Shown: positions 1 through 7,472 of the stretch, piece by piece
How positions within the stretch are numbered: position 1 is the first letter of the stretch
Layout: the number at the start of each line of letters is the position of its first letter
Assembly: GCA_025869455.1 (NCBI GenBank)
Contig: JAOZVT010000151.1
Location: forward strand, 1-18,299
Source: Prosthecobacter sp.
Lineage (GTDB): Bacteria > Verrucomicrobiota > Verrucomicrobiia > Verrucomicrobiales > Verrucomicrobiaceae
Direction of reading: 5' to 3'
DNA: 18,299 nucleotides
Made by a program: the position numbers and the translations under genes
Notes under the pieces: model-generated
Database searches by the model: none
What the model was told of the DNA's origin: nothing
The model's input: the letters and a program-made list of their open reading frames with translations, nothing else

Positions 1-617
1 ACCCCGCCGACATCACGCCGCTGCAAATCAAGGTAGAGCGGCAGGCATTGCAGTTTCGCTTCACTTTGAATCTGTTCACTCTCGGAAGGCTGATCCCCTT
101 GGATGAAAACCAGGACCTCATGCTGGATGAGTCAGAATTAAAGGCGGCACGCCCAGCCTTGGCCAAGTTTCTGCAAGAGCATGTCCCGCTGCGGATCAAT
201 GACCAAAAGGCAAAGTTAGGCGGCATTGCCCGATTCGATCCCCTGTGGCCGAAAACCGATCGGGTGGATTTACGGGAACTAGATAGGTCTGTGGATGTGG
301 TTTTCACCCTACCTTGGCCGGAGGTCATCGCCAATTTCTGGCTGGAGTTCACTTGTTTCCCGACCATGGGGGAGCAGGCCAGCATTCAGGCCACCTATGA
401 GCAAGGTGAACTCAGAATGCAGGTACCCTTCAGCCAAAGTCAGCCTGATTATCAATATGATACAGGTTTTGCCGTGGAAGATCTTTTTCAAGATCCCGAG
501 CCTAAACCGCCAGCCAGCCGTTATGAGCTTTGGGGCGTGTCTCTTTTCGAAACCTTTATCGTGCTGATATTCCTTCAGTTGATTCTTTCCTTTTTTCGAA
601 AGCCTAAGAAAGGCTGA
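1..617 (+). CDS. C-terminal part of an EF-hand-containing membrane-anchored protein (5' end outside window)
   Basis: The reading frame is open from base 3, so the gene starts upstream; a TTG at 48 is only an internal codon. About 204 residues are visible. Near residues 34-45 (counted from base 3) is an EF-hand-like loop, DENQDLMLDESE, with acidic or Asn residues at loop positions 1, 3, 5, 9 and 12 but Leu where Gly is usual at 6. The middle is a soluble, probably beta-rich region. The C-terminus has one hydrophobic helix (roughly FETFIVLIFLQLILSFF) followed by basic RKPKKG, the layout of a C-terminal anchor with the bulk outside the cytoplasm. I do not recognise a named family. The EF-hand next to a membrane-associated domain recalls the extracellular part of some HupE/UreJ-like proteins, but only one helix is seen here. 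The function is unknown; calcium binding is an inference. It ends 57 nt before the next gene on the same strand. Confidence 0.75.
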   Translation, partial: PADITPLQIKVERQALQFRFTLNLFTLGRLIPLDENQDLMLDESELKAARPALAKFLQEHVPLRINDQKAKLGGIARFDPLWPKTDRVDLRELDRSVDVVFTLPWPEVIANFWLEFTCFPTMGEQASIQATYEQGELRMQVPFSQSQPDYQYDTGFAVEDLFQDPEPKPPASRYELWGVSLFETFIVLIFLQLILSFFRKPKKG

Positions 618-674
618 GGTCTCTGTGCTGCGTTGGTTGACAAAGCGCCGCTTCCTGGCCGAATACACCCCCAC

Positions 675-2756
675 ATGAGAGTCCCAACCTGCCTCTTCGC
701 CTTTTTATCCCTCAGCCTCGCCTCACAGGCGGCAACTTCCGAACACGATGTCGTGATCTACGGTGGCACCTGTGCCGCCATCACCTCCGCCGTGCAGGTG
801 AAGAAGATGGGCAAATCCGTCATCATCGTCAGCCCTGACAAACACCTCGGAGGCCTCAGCAGTGGCGGCCTGGGATTCACCGATACGGGTAATAAATCCG
901 TCATTGGGGGTCTCTCCCGTGAGTTTTATCACCGTATCTACATGCACTACCAGAAGGATGATTCCTGGGTGCAGCAGAAGAAGAGTGAGTATGGTAACAA
1001 GGGCCAGGGCACGCCTGCCATGGACGGAGAAAACCGCACCATGTGGATCTTCGAACCCAGTGCCGCTGAAAAAATCTTCGAAGCCTGGATCAAGGAAAAC
1101 GACATCCCCGTGGTGCGCGAAGCCCTGCTGGATCGTGCCAAGGGCGTGAAGAAGGAGGGCGATAAAATCGTCGCCATCACCACACTGGATGGCAATACTT
1201 ACAGCGGCAAGATGTTCATTGATACCACCTATGAAGGCGATCTCATGGCCGCTGCCGGGGTGGATTACCACGTTGGGCGCGAGGCCAACTCCGTCTATGG
1301 TGAAGAGCACAACGGCATCCAAGTCGGCGTGTTGCATCATCGCCACCACTTCGGTGCAGTGAGCGAGCCGATCAGCCCTTATAAAATCCCAGGTGATCCT
1401 AAAAGCGGCGTCTTAGCCCGCATCAGCACCGAAGATCCCGGCGTAAAGGGCGAAGGTGACAAACGCGTACAAGCTTACTGCTTCCGCTCCTGCTACACCA
1501 ACGACCCGAGCAACCGTATCCCCTTCCCTAAACCTGAAGGTTATGACGCAGCCCAATATGAACTGCTCCTGCGTGTGCTGAACACAGGCTGGCCTGACTT
1601 CTTTGAAAAGTTCGATCCCGTGCCTAACCACAAGACGGACACGAACAACCACGGCCCCTTCAGCTTTGACAATATTGGCTACAATTACGATTACCCAGAA
1701 GCCAGCTATGAGCGCCGCCAGGAAATCATTGCAGAGCATCGCACCTATCAGCAGGGTCTGCTTTGGTTCGTGGCCAATGATCCACGGGTGCCTAAAAAGC
1801 TCCAAGAAGAACTCAATACCTGGGGTCTTCCTAAAGATGAATTCACCGACAATGGCAACTGGTCCCACCAGCTTTACATCCGTGAAGCACGCCGCATGAC
1901 AGGTCACTTTGTCATGACCGAAAACGAACTGCGCAAAATCAAGCCGACACCAGACTCCGTCGGCATGGGCAGCTACACCATTGATAGCCACAACGTCCAA
2001 CGCTACATCACACCCGAAGGTTATGTGCAGAATGAAGGCGACATCGGCGTCAGCACCAATGGTCCTTACGAGATCGCTTATGGCTCCCTCGTTCCCAAAG
2101 AAGGTCAGGGCTCTAATCTCCTGGTGCCTGTGGCCATGTCCGCCAGCCACATTGCCTACGGCTCCATCCGCATGGAACCCGTCTTCATGATCCTGGGTCA
2201 GTCAGCCGCCAGCGCCGCAGTCCTTGCCATTGACGACAACCTCGCCGTGCAAAAGGTGCCTTACGCCAAGCTGCGTGAGCAATTGATCAAAGACGGTCAA
2301 ATCCTGGAATACAGCGGCCCAACAAGCTCCCGTGGCCTGGACCCTAAGTCCATGAAAGGGGTCGTGGTGGATGACGAGCGCGCCCTAAAATCTGGCCACT
2401 GGCAGGAAAGCGGTTCCGCCAAGAAATTCATTGGCAACGGTTACAGTCACGACGGCAACGGCAGCAAAGGCGAAAACACGGCCACCTTCCGTGCGACTCT
2501 GCCCCAGGCTGGTAAGTATGAAGTGATCTTCAACTACACGCCTAACAATAACCGCGCCAGCAACGTGCCTGTCACGATCAAGCACGCAGGAGGCGAAGCC
2601 AAAGTCACCGTGAATGAAAAAAAGCCAGGCGATGTGGACGGCCTGGGAGTCTCCCTCGGCACCTATGACTTCGGCACCGAAGCTGAAGTCTCCGTTTCTA
2701 ACGCCGGCACGGACGGCTACGTGGTCCTGGACGGTGTGCAGTGGATCGCCAAATAA
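675..2756 (+). CDS. secreted FAD-dependent oxidoreductase with golvesin-like C-terminal domain
   Basis: A 693-residue protein. The frame is open back to a TTG at 633, but ATG 675 gives a clean signal peptide (MRVPTCLFAFLSLSLASQAA), so that start is preferred; no SD is visible. Residues 24-52 form a Rossmann beta-alpha-beta FAD site (DVVIYGGTCAA, the GGT variant of GxGxxG typical of the FAD_oxidored family), followed by HLGGLSSGGLG at 58-67. A later FAD-contact stretch reads MFIDTTYEGDLMAAAGVDY. Residues from about 562 to 693 form a separate beta-rich domain (SGHWQESG, then FRATLPQAGKYEVIFNY, ending YVVLDGVQWI) that resembles the golvesin C-terminal/carbohydrate-binding fold found on secreted enzymes. 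The family is common in Verrucomicrobiota and Planctomycetota and its substrate is usually unknown; oxidation of a sugar or polysaccharide-derived compound outside the cytoplasm is an inference. A strong terminator follows directly. Confidence 0.88.
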   Translation: MRVPTCLFAFLSLSLASQAATSEHDVVIYGGTCAAITSAVQVKKMGKSVIIVSPDKHLGGLSSGGLGFTDTGNKSVIGGLSREFYHRIYMHYQKDDSWVQQKKSEYGNKGQGTPAMDGENRTMWIFEPSAAEKIFEAWIKENDIPVVREALLDRAKGVKKEGDKIVAITTLDGNTYSGKMFIDTTYEGDLMAAAGVDYHVGREANSVYGEEHNGIQVGVLHHRHHFGAVSEPISPYKIPGDPKSGVLARISTEDPGVKGEGDKRVQAYCFRSCYTNDPSNRIPFPKPEGYDAAQYELLLRVLNTGWPDFFEKFDPVPNHKTDTNNHGPFSFDNIGYNYDYPEASYERRQEIIAEHRTYQQGLLWFVANDPRVPKKLQEELNTWGLPKDEFTDNGNWSHQLYIREARRMTGHFVMTENELRKIKPTPDSVGMGSYTIDSHNVQRYITPEGYVQNEGDIGVSTNGPYEIAYGSLVPKEGQGSNLLVPVAMSASHIAYGSIRMEPVFMILGQSAASAAVLAIDDNLAVQKVPYAKLREQLIKDGQILEYSGPTSSRGLDPKSMKGVVVDDERALKSGHWQESGSAKKFIGNGYSHDGNGSKGENTATFRATLPQAGKYEVIFNYTPNNNRASNVPVTIKHAGGEAKVTVNEKKPGDVDGLGVSLGTYDFGTEAEVSVSNAGTDGYVVLDGVQWIAK

Positions 2757-2782
2757 GCTGACACTTTCATCAAATCAAAACC

Positions 2783-2818
2783 AAAAAACTCCACGACCTT
2801 TTAGGCGTGGAGTTTTTT
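2783..2818 (+). terminator. rho-independent terminator of the FAD oxidoreductase gene
   Basis: AAAAAACTCCACG (2783-2795) pairs with CGTGGAGTTTTTT (2806-2818), a 13-bp perfect arm. CCT/AGG inside the loop can extend the stem. The 3' arm ends in six T. The 5' A-tract means the element could also stop transcription from the other strand, though no minus-strand gene lies here. It starts 26 nt after the stop codon at 2756. Confidence 0.9.
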
Positions 2819-2908
2819 ATTTATCTGCACAGTGGCAAAAATCGCGTCACAGATGACTTCGTAGAATCATGATTAGATGCTGAATCATGCTTTTCCCATC
2901 TCCCTATG

Positions 2909-2962
2909 CCGAACCGTCCAGTCTTGCCTGTCGCAAGACGATCTGGCATGATGGTTCTTCGG
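2909..2962 (+). other. nested inverted-repeat (stem-loop) structure upstream of the anti-sigma gene
   Basis: Three nested arms can pair: CCGAACC (2909-2915) with GGTTCttCGG (2953-2962), CCAG (2918-2921) with CTGG (2943-2946), and TCTTGC (2922-2927) with GCAAGA (2933-2938) around the loop CTGTC. No T-run follows, so it does not look like an intrinsic terminator. It sits between the terminator of the previous gene and the ATG at 2993, where it could be a 5' leader structure, an operator-like dyad or a small RNA. Nothing in it matches a riboswitch I know. Confidence 0.45.
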
Positions 2963-2992
2963 TAGCGTCATCCCACATAAGATATCTCACTC

Positions 2993-3397
2993 ATGACTGA
3001 CCTCGAGTTTGAAAATCTCTTAGCCGAATTAGCGGATGAACCTCCCGTTTTCACGCGTCTGCACGCCTTGGATCTCGATGAACTGGAACCTGAAAAGAAG
3101 AGGCGGCTAGCTTTATTTCTTCGATCCCAAGGGAAACTAAAAATCGCCTTCGCAGGTGCTGACTCATTCGTGGCTCAGGTCATAAATGGAAAACGGAGCG
3201 GCGAAAGTTTCATTCAAAACGTGATGCAGGAGCAGTCTCGAAGGAATAAACCCGTGCGTAAGCAGCCCACTTGGCTGCCCTGGGCCATAGCGGCTGCGGC
3301 CTGTTTTGTGGCCGTGTCTGGATGGTGGCAGCCCACGAGGACTCCCGAGAAGACCTTGAGTTCGACAACCCCCACGACTCCCCCAACACATGGCTGA
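2993..3397 (+). CDS. N-terminal part of FecR-type anti-sigma regulator (cytoplasmic domain plus TM helix), cut by an in-frame TGA
   Basis: 134 codons from ATG 2993, no SD. The acidic N-terminal region (residues 1-90, MTDLEFENLLAELADEPP...) is the cytoplasmic, presumably sigma-binding, part. A helix at about 94-112 (TWLPWAIAAAACFVAVSGWW) crosses the membrane. A Thr/Pro/Ser-rich linker (residues 117-133) follows and ends at TGA 3395-3397. After that stop the same frame continues without interruption to 4618 and supplies the FecR and LamG domains, so this is the first part of one ancestral gene of about 541 codons. If the stop is real, the product would be a short membrane-tethered sigma-binding protein with no sensory exterior. 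Its presumed partner is the ECF sigma factor encoded at 4629. The TGA lies at the centre of the 13-base palindrome ATGGCTGAGCCAT (3390-3402). Calling it an anti-sigma factor is inferred from layout and neighbourhood, since the N-terminal region has no sharp motif. Confidence 0.72.
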   Translation: MTDLEFENLLAELADEPPVFTRLHALDLDELEPEKKRRLALFLRSQGKLKIAFAGADSFVAQVINGKRSGESFIQNVMQEQSRRNKPVRKQPTWLPWAIAAAACFVAVSGWWQPTRTPEKTLSSTTPTTPPTHG

Positions 3398-4618
3398 GCC
3401 ATCGGTGTGTTGGTCAATGATGCACGCGCTGTCTTTGTGGAGGGCGATCCAAAGGCTAAAGGTTTCGTTCCCGGCCTTTACCAAATGACGGAAGGACTGG
3501 CACATGTGAGGCTGATCAATGGCACGGATCTGGTATTAAAAGCACCCGTCACACTATCCTTTGAGTCCGCCATGAAACTGCATTTGGAACAGGGTGGCCT
3601 GCGCGCTCGGGTGCCGGAACAAGCTCACGGTTTCACCGTGGCTACCGCTGGGGTGGAGTATCGAGACCTCGGCACGGAGTTCATCGTGAATACAGGCGCA
3701 GAGCCTGGACAAAGCAACATGCATGTCTATGACGGAGCGGTTGAGGTCTTTGATAGCCAGGGGAAAAAACTGGATCATGTCTTGATGGGAAAAGCAGTCT
3801 CCTTTTCATCTGGCAATCTGGAACACAGCCTAGCCCAGGAGCCTCCTTCGGTCCCTGGGGCAGAGGCCGTGAAGTACGAAAATTGGCGCGATGAAAGCCT
3901 GAGACAACGGGCTGACCCGACCCTGGTAGCCTACTATTCCTTTGAACGGGATGAGGCTAATCCACCTCTGTTGAAGGACGTGAAAACCGGAGGAGAGCCC
4001 CTCGATGGGAACATCCACGGCGCGCGCTGGGTCTCGGGAAGATGGCCTGGAAAACAGGCGCTTTTTTTTGATCATGACGACGATTATGTGACCACCCTGA
4101 TTCCCGGTAACTACAAGCATTTCACCGTCGCCGCCTGGGTACTGCTGGATCGTATGGATTTTAATAACAATGCCATCTTTGCTTCCGATGGCTGGGCCGC
4201 TGGTGCCTTTCATTTCAATGTGGACCGTCAGGCACGGATCTTTGGCGGCGTGTATGGCCCATCCAAATCCGCCCTAACCACAGGTGTAGTATCGCTAGGC
4301 GTGTGGTCACTGGTTGTGATGAGCGTGGATGAACCAAAAGGACAGGTACAAGGCTGGGTGAACGGACGTCTGGTCTATACCAAAACGGGAGTGCAATCTG
4401 AAGGCCTCCATCCTGGCTCTTGCCGAATCGGCAGTTGCCTTCCTCCCCTACATGAGGGCAATCCTGTGCGTACTATCCGTGGTCGTATTGATGAACTCTT
4501 TATCTGGAAAAAGACACTTTCAGCGCCCGAGATTACTGCCCTCTATGAAAAAGGCAGTCCCGACTTGTTAGAAATACCACCGGCAACTCCCACCGCCCTG
4601 AAGAAGCCTAACTATTGA
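3398..4618 (+). pseudogene. C-terminal FecR plus LamG-like part of the interrupted anti-sigma regulator
   Basis: In the same frame as the preceding fragment and separated from it only by TGA 3395-3397. The first possible internal start is GTG 3407, which has no good SD and leaves no signal peptide or TM helix, so a separately initiated product could not be exported. Counting from 3407, residues about 35-115 are a FecR-type domain (KAPVTLSFESAMKLHLEQG, then ARVPEQAHGFTV, DLGTEF and MHVYDGAVEV). From about 173 to 385 there is a LamG/concanavalin-like jelly-roll (LVAYYSFERDE, ALFFDHDDDYV, FTVAAWVLLD, VQGWVNGRLV, GRIDELFIWKKTLSAPEI). In Verrucomicrobiota this architecture belongs to periplasmic parts of sigma regulators and may sense a surface glycan or protein. 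The remaining reading frame is intact and conserved, so the interruption is recent, tolerated or a sequence error. It is followed after 10 nt by the sigma-factor gene. Confidence 0.72.
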
Positions 4619-4628
4619 TTCATTTATC

Positions 4629-5201
4629 ATGCCCGTCATTTCCACAGACGACTTCCATCAGGCGCAAGCGGGAGATTTGAAGGCTCAGGCACAACTGGTG
4701 CGTTGTTATCAGGCGGAGGTACGCTCTTTTCTGGCCATGCTGACGGCGGACCTGCATGAGTCCGACGACCTCGCCCAAGAAACTTTTCTCCGGGCCTTTG
4801 ATCGGCTGGATCGAGTGCGGAATCCTGAGAGTTGTGCTGCCTTCCTGCGCGGCATAGCCCGCAACGTCGCCCTAGAACATCTGCGCCGCAGAAAGATGCA
4901 GACACAGAGGGCGCTGAAGTTTGTCCACTTCATGGAAGATACTTGCAGCGAAGACTCTGCATCAGATTGGTGGTCCGATGATGCGGCGCTTTCCTCTGCG
5001 CTGCAGCACTGCGTTGATGAATTGCCTCCGCGTTCGCGCAGCATTTTGGAATGGCGCTATCGGGAGGACTATGACTCCACGGAGATTGGGGCACGCGTAG
5101 AAATGAAACCGGATGCCGTGCGTGCTTTGTTGAAGCGATTGCGGCTCTCTTTGTGGCGTTGCATTGAGCAGGGCTACCCTTCCCAAACAGTGCTCGGTTA
5201 G
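4629..5201 (+). CDS. ECF-type RNA polymerase sigma factor (sigma-70 family)
   Basis: 190 residues, the usual ECF size. Region 2 covers about residues 20-90: RCYQAEVRSFLAMLTADL, then ESDDLAQETFLRAFDRLDR, the core-binding and -10 recognition segment with the common DLAQETF signature. It is followed by AFLRGIARNVALEHLRRRK. Region 4 covers about 122-180 (VDELPPRSRSILEWRYREDYDSTEIGARVEMKPDAVRALLKRLR), a helix-turn-helix for -35 recognition. It resembles the sigma-70 subfamily that is greatly expanded in Verrucomicrobiota and Planctomycetota. ATG 4629 lies 10 nt after the stop of the FecR/LamG gene, so the pair is probably one transcription unit. The anti-sigma gene comes first, the reverse of the more common sigma-then-anti-sigma order. 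The targets cannot be told from the window. Confidence 0.9.
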   Translation: MPVISTDDFHQAQAGDLKAQAQLVRCYQAEVRSFLAMLTADLHESDDLAQETFLRAFDRLDRVRNPESCAAFLRGIARNVALEHLRRRKMQTQRALKFVHFMEDTCSEDSASDWWSDDAALSSALQHCVDELPPRSRSILEWRYREDYDSTEIGARVEMKPDAVRALLKRLRLSLWRCIEQGYPSQTVLG

Positions 5202-5285
5202 GGCCTCCAAAAAAAATCTCAAAAACTGCATCACACTTCGGCGGTGGGCGTCATCAGATTTTGTCCAATGACAAATCCATTGCCT

Positions 5286-6494
5286 ATGAATCGCCGTTCC
5301 TTCCTACACTCCACTGGAATCCTGACCTTTGCCAGCCAGGTCGCTGCACAGACCTCCAAGACTCCTACCGCAGCCCCGACCTATGATGGGCCTGTGATTA
5401 AAATCGGCAACATAGGCTGCGGAGGCAGAGGTACCTTTGTTTCCAGCATCCTCGCCGAAAATCCAGGCTTCAAAATCGCCGCTGGAGCGGACTACTTTGA
5501 AGATCGGGTCAACAAGTGGGGAGACACCTATGGCGTGGCTGCGGAAATGCGCTTCACGGGGCTAGATGGCTACAAGAAAATGCTGGAGCATGTAGATGCC
5601 GTAGCCATCCACAGCCCGCCTTATTTCCATGTACAACAAGCGATCGACGCCGTCGCCGCTGGCAAGCATGTGCTCATAGCCAAGCCCGTCGCCATTGATG
5701 TGGCCGGGTGTGAAGCCATCCGCCGACTCGCCAAGGATGCAGCCGCCAAAGGCCTTGTGGTGATTGCCGATGTGCAGTGCCGGGGAGACGAGTTTTTTCA
5801 AGAGGGCATGAAACGCATTCATGAAGGCAGCATCGGTGATCTCCTGTTTGGAGAATGCCGTTATGAAGCCGAACTCATCCCCCTGCAAAGTGAAGAGGAT
5901 AACACACCCGAAGGACACCTCAAAAATTGGATTCGCCATCGTGATCTAGCAGGCGACATCATCACAGAACAAAACATCCACGCCCTGGACATCGTGAGTT
6001 GGGCCTTTGGTCGCCCAACCCAGATTAGCGGCCAATGTGGACGTGGCGGTAGGCCTGACAATGTGGGCGATGTCTCGGATCACTATGCCCTCGTCATTGA
6101 ATTCCCCAAAGGAGCGATCACCTTTGCCTCCCGTCAATATGCAGCCTGGGGATCCGCCAGCTTCAATGACAATCGTTTCATGGGGACAAAAGGGGCGTTC
6201 ACCAGCAAGTTCGGCGGCCGAGTCATGATCCGTGGTAACAAGGATGTCTTCTGGGCTGGTGGTGAGTCGAAGAGCCTTTATCGCACTGGCTCCATCAACA
6301 ACGTCGAGACGTTCCGTAGCTCCATCGCTGCGAAAGACCCCAAAGGCAATCCCACCATCGCGGCAGCGGTGGAAACCGCCCTGCTCACCCTTTTCGGCGA
6401 ATATGCAGGCAATTCAGGCCGCAGCGTCACCTGGGATGAATTTATCCAGGATGCAAAGTCGGTTATGCCTGATCTCACGGGATTGAAGGCTTAA
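5286..6494 (+). CDS. Tat-exported Gfo/Idh/MocA family NAD(P)-dependent oxidoreductase
   Basis: 402 residues from ATG 5286, which begins with a compact twin-arginine signal, MNRRSFLHSTG, and a hydrophobic stretch ending at about SQVAAQ. ATG 5268 and GTG 5244 are in-frame alternatives; none has a convincing SD. Residues 38-50 contain the dinucleotide-binding turn (KIGNIGCGGRG). The family's conserved EKP segment appears as HVLIAKPVA with Ala132 in place of Glu and Lys133 kept. The C-terminal substrate domain includes DIITEQNIHALDIVSWAFG, where His232 is the likely catalytic histidine. Relatives oxidise or reduce sugars, inositols or glycosidic positions with NAD(P), and Tat-exported members are frequent in Verrucomicrobiota with the cofactor preloaded. 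The substrate cannot be told. It follows the sigma gene by 84 nt and may or may not share its transcript. Confidence 0.88.
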   Translation: MNRRSFLHSTGILTFASQVAAQTSKTPTAAPTYDGPVIKIGNIGCGGRGTFVSSILAENPGFKIAAGADYFEDRVNKWGDTYGVAAEMRFTGLDGYKKMLEHVDAVAIHSPPYFHVQQAIDAVAAGKHVLIAKPVAIDVAGCEAIRRLAKDAAAKGLVVIADVQCRGDEFFQEGMKRIHEGSIGDLLFGECRYEAELIPLQSEEDNTPEGHLKNWIRHRDLAGDIITEQNIHALDIVSWAFGRPTQISGQCGRGGRPDNVGDVSDHYALVIEFPKGAITFASRQYAAWGSASFNDNRFMGTKGAFTSKFGGRVMIRGNKDVFWAGGESKSLYRTGSINNVETFRSSIAAKDPKGNPTIAAAVETALLTLFGEYAGNSGRSVTWDEFIQDAKSVMPDLTGLKA

Positions 6495-6503
6495 TTCCCC
6501 CCA

Positions 6504-6538
6504 AGGTTGAGGGGCTTCTCTGGGAGGTTCCTCAACCT
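6504..6538. terminator. hairpin between convergent genes
   Basis: AGGTTGAGG (6504-6512) pairs perfectly with CCTCAACCT (6530-6538) around a 17-nt loop. It lies 9 nt after the oxidoreductase stop and overlaps the last codons of the convergent minus-strand gene. There is no T-run on either side, so it is a weak or rho-assisted terminator at best. Confidence 0.45.
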
Positions 6539-6951
6539 GCATACTCCAAGCACATCCACCCAACGATCAAGCCGCGTCCCGTCCACGCCAGTGTACGCAA
6601 CCAATTGGTCAGCACCAGCCTGCGGATGGCATCCTCAGACCAGCCTTCCACCGTAAGTTGATTGTGGATAGGCACTTGGAAAAAGAAGGTCGAAAACCAG
6701 GCTACGGCGATCAGTCCTAGACTGCCTAAAAACAGCGGAGCTTTCAGACCACTCCAGACCAGCAAAGCGGCTGTCCCCAGCTCTAGAAAAATCAAGGGGC
6801 CCACGACAAAGGAGATGCGCAGGCAATGCCCGATGTGATAGCGGCTAAATGCCTCCTTCCCCACATCCAAAAAAAGCGGATACTGAACGATCTGCACATG
6901 CCAAATGAGGCCGATCAAGGCCCAAGTAATAAAGGCGTGGAGTAGAAGCAT
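6532..6951 (-). CDS. small four-helix integral membrane protein, unknown function
   Basis: 139 residues from ATG at 6951. About four hydrophobic segments are visible: LLLHAFITWALIGLIWHVQI, FVVGPLIFLELGTAALLVW, APLFLGSLGLIAVAWFSTFFF and a C-terminal RTLAWTGRGLIVGWMCLEYA. The sequence HVQIVQYPLF after helix 1 and NWLRTLAWTGRG before the last helix resemble a recurring pattern in small uncharacterised membrane proteins (DUF1772-like or similar). I cannot assign a function. No SD is visible. It stands alone on the minus strand, convergent with the Gfo/Idh/MocA gene and divergent from the FKBP gene, with 84 nt separating the two starts. Confidence 0.8.
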   Translation of the reverse strand: MLLLHAFITWALIGLIWHVQIVQYPLFLDVGKEAFSRYHIGHCLRISFVVGPLIFLELGTAALLVWSGLKAPLFLGSLGLIAVAWFSTFFFQVPIHNQLTVEGWSEDAIRRLVLTNWLRTLAWTGRGLIVGWMCLEYAG

Positions 6952-7035
6952 AAGAGCAGAGCTATCCTAGACCCATGAGATGAAGGTTGCCAAGATTACT
7001 GTCATCAGCCATGAACTTGTTTCCCTCAGAAACTC

Positions 7036-7440
7036 ATGGCAGGACATTCCCCTCTCGAACTCGGCAAAGCTTTTCTCGCTGAAAACGCCACCCAACCAGG
7101 CGTCATCACCACCGCCAGTGGTCTGCAATATTTAGTACTTCAAGAAGGCACGGGTAAAAGCCCCACCCTGAAAGATACCGTCGTGGTTCACTATCGTGGC
7201 ACACTGATCAACGGAGCCGAATTTGACAGTTCCTACCTTCGAGATGAACCCGCAGAATTTCCCCTGAAGCGCGTCATCAAAGGCTGGAAAGAAGGCGTAC
7301 AACTCATGAAAGAAGGGGCCAAATACCGCTTCTTTGTACCACCGAAGCTTGGTTATGGCTCCAAAGGCTCAGGCATCGAGATCGCCCCGAATGAGACTCT
7401 CATCTTCGAAGTGGAGTTGCTCAAGGTCTGGGAGGATTGA
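7036..7440 (+). CDS. FKBP-type peptidyl-prolyl cis-trans isomerase
   Basis: 134 residues from ATG 7036. A short N-terminal helix (LELGKAFLAENATQPGV) is followed by a complete FKBP domain. Hallmarks are TASGLQYLVLQEGTGKSP, VVVHYRGTLINGAEFDSSY, PAEFPLKRVIKGWKEGVQLMKEGAKYRFFVPPKLGYG and the closing NETLIFEVELLKV. The active-site aromatic and acidic residues typical of FKBPs (Tyr and Asp-Ser in YRGT/EFDSS, the VIKGW Trp, LGYG Tyr) are present. It resembles the C-terminal catalytic half of the FkpA/Mip group with most of the dimerisation domain missing. There is no signal peptide, so a cytoplasmic folding role is likely. It is monocistronic, with no SD and no obvious terminator before the convergent gene 32 nt away. 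Confidence 0.93.
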   Translation: MAGHSPLELGKAFLAENATQPGVITTASGLQYLVLQEGTGKSPTLKDTVVVHYRGTLINGAEFDSSYLRDEPAEFPLKRVIKGWKEGVQLMKEGAKYRFFVPPKLGYGSKGSGIEIAPNETLIFEVELLKVWED

Positions 7441-7472
7441 TCTGCTCTTTGGCTGTGCACTCTAGGCAGACT

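Noticed and set aside
633..674. TTG start at 633 for the FAD oxidoreductase
   Set aside because: It would put 14 residues, including several charged or Pro residues, in front of a perfect signal peptide that starts at ATG 675.
1413..2150. 245-residue open frame on the minus strand inside the FAD oxidoreductase gene
   Set aside because: It is wholly antisense to a gene with clear domains, and its translation shows no recognisable fold, signal or start context. It is a codon-usage shadow.
3395..3397. TGA read as selenocysteine in the FecR-like gene
   Set aside because: FecR/LamG regulators have no redox site at the linker, I saw no clear bacterial SECIS hairpin just after the TGA, and the linker is low-complexity. 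A nonsense change or error is simpler.
7441..7472. Terminator between the convergent FKBP and PEP-CTERM genes
   Set aside because: The 32-nt gap has no stable inverted repeat or T-run on either strand.
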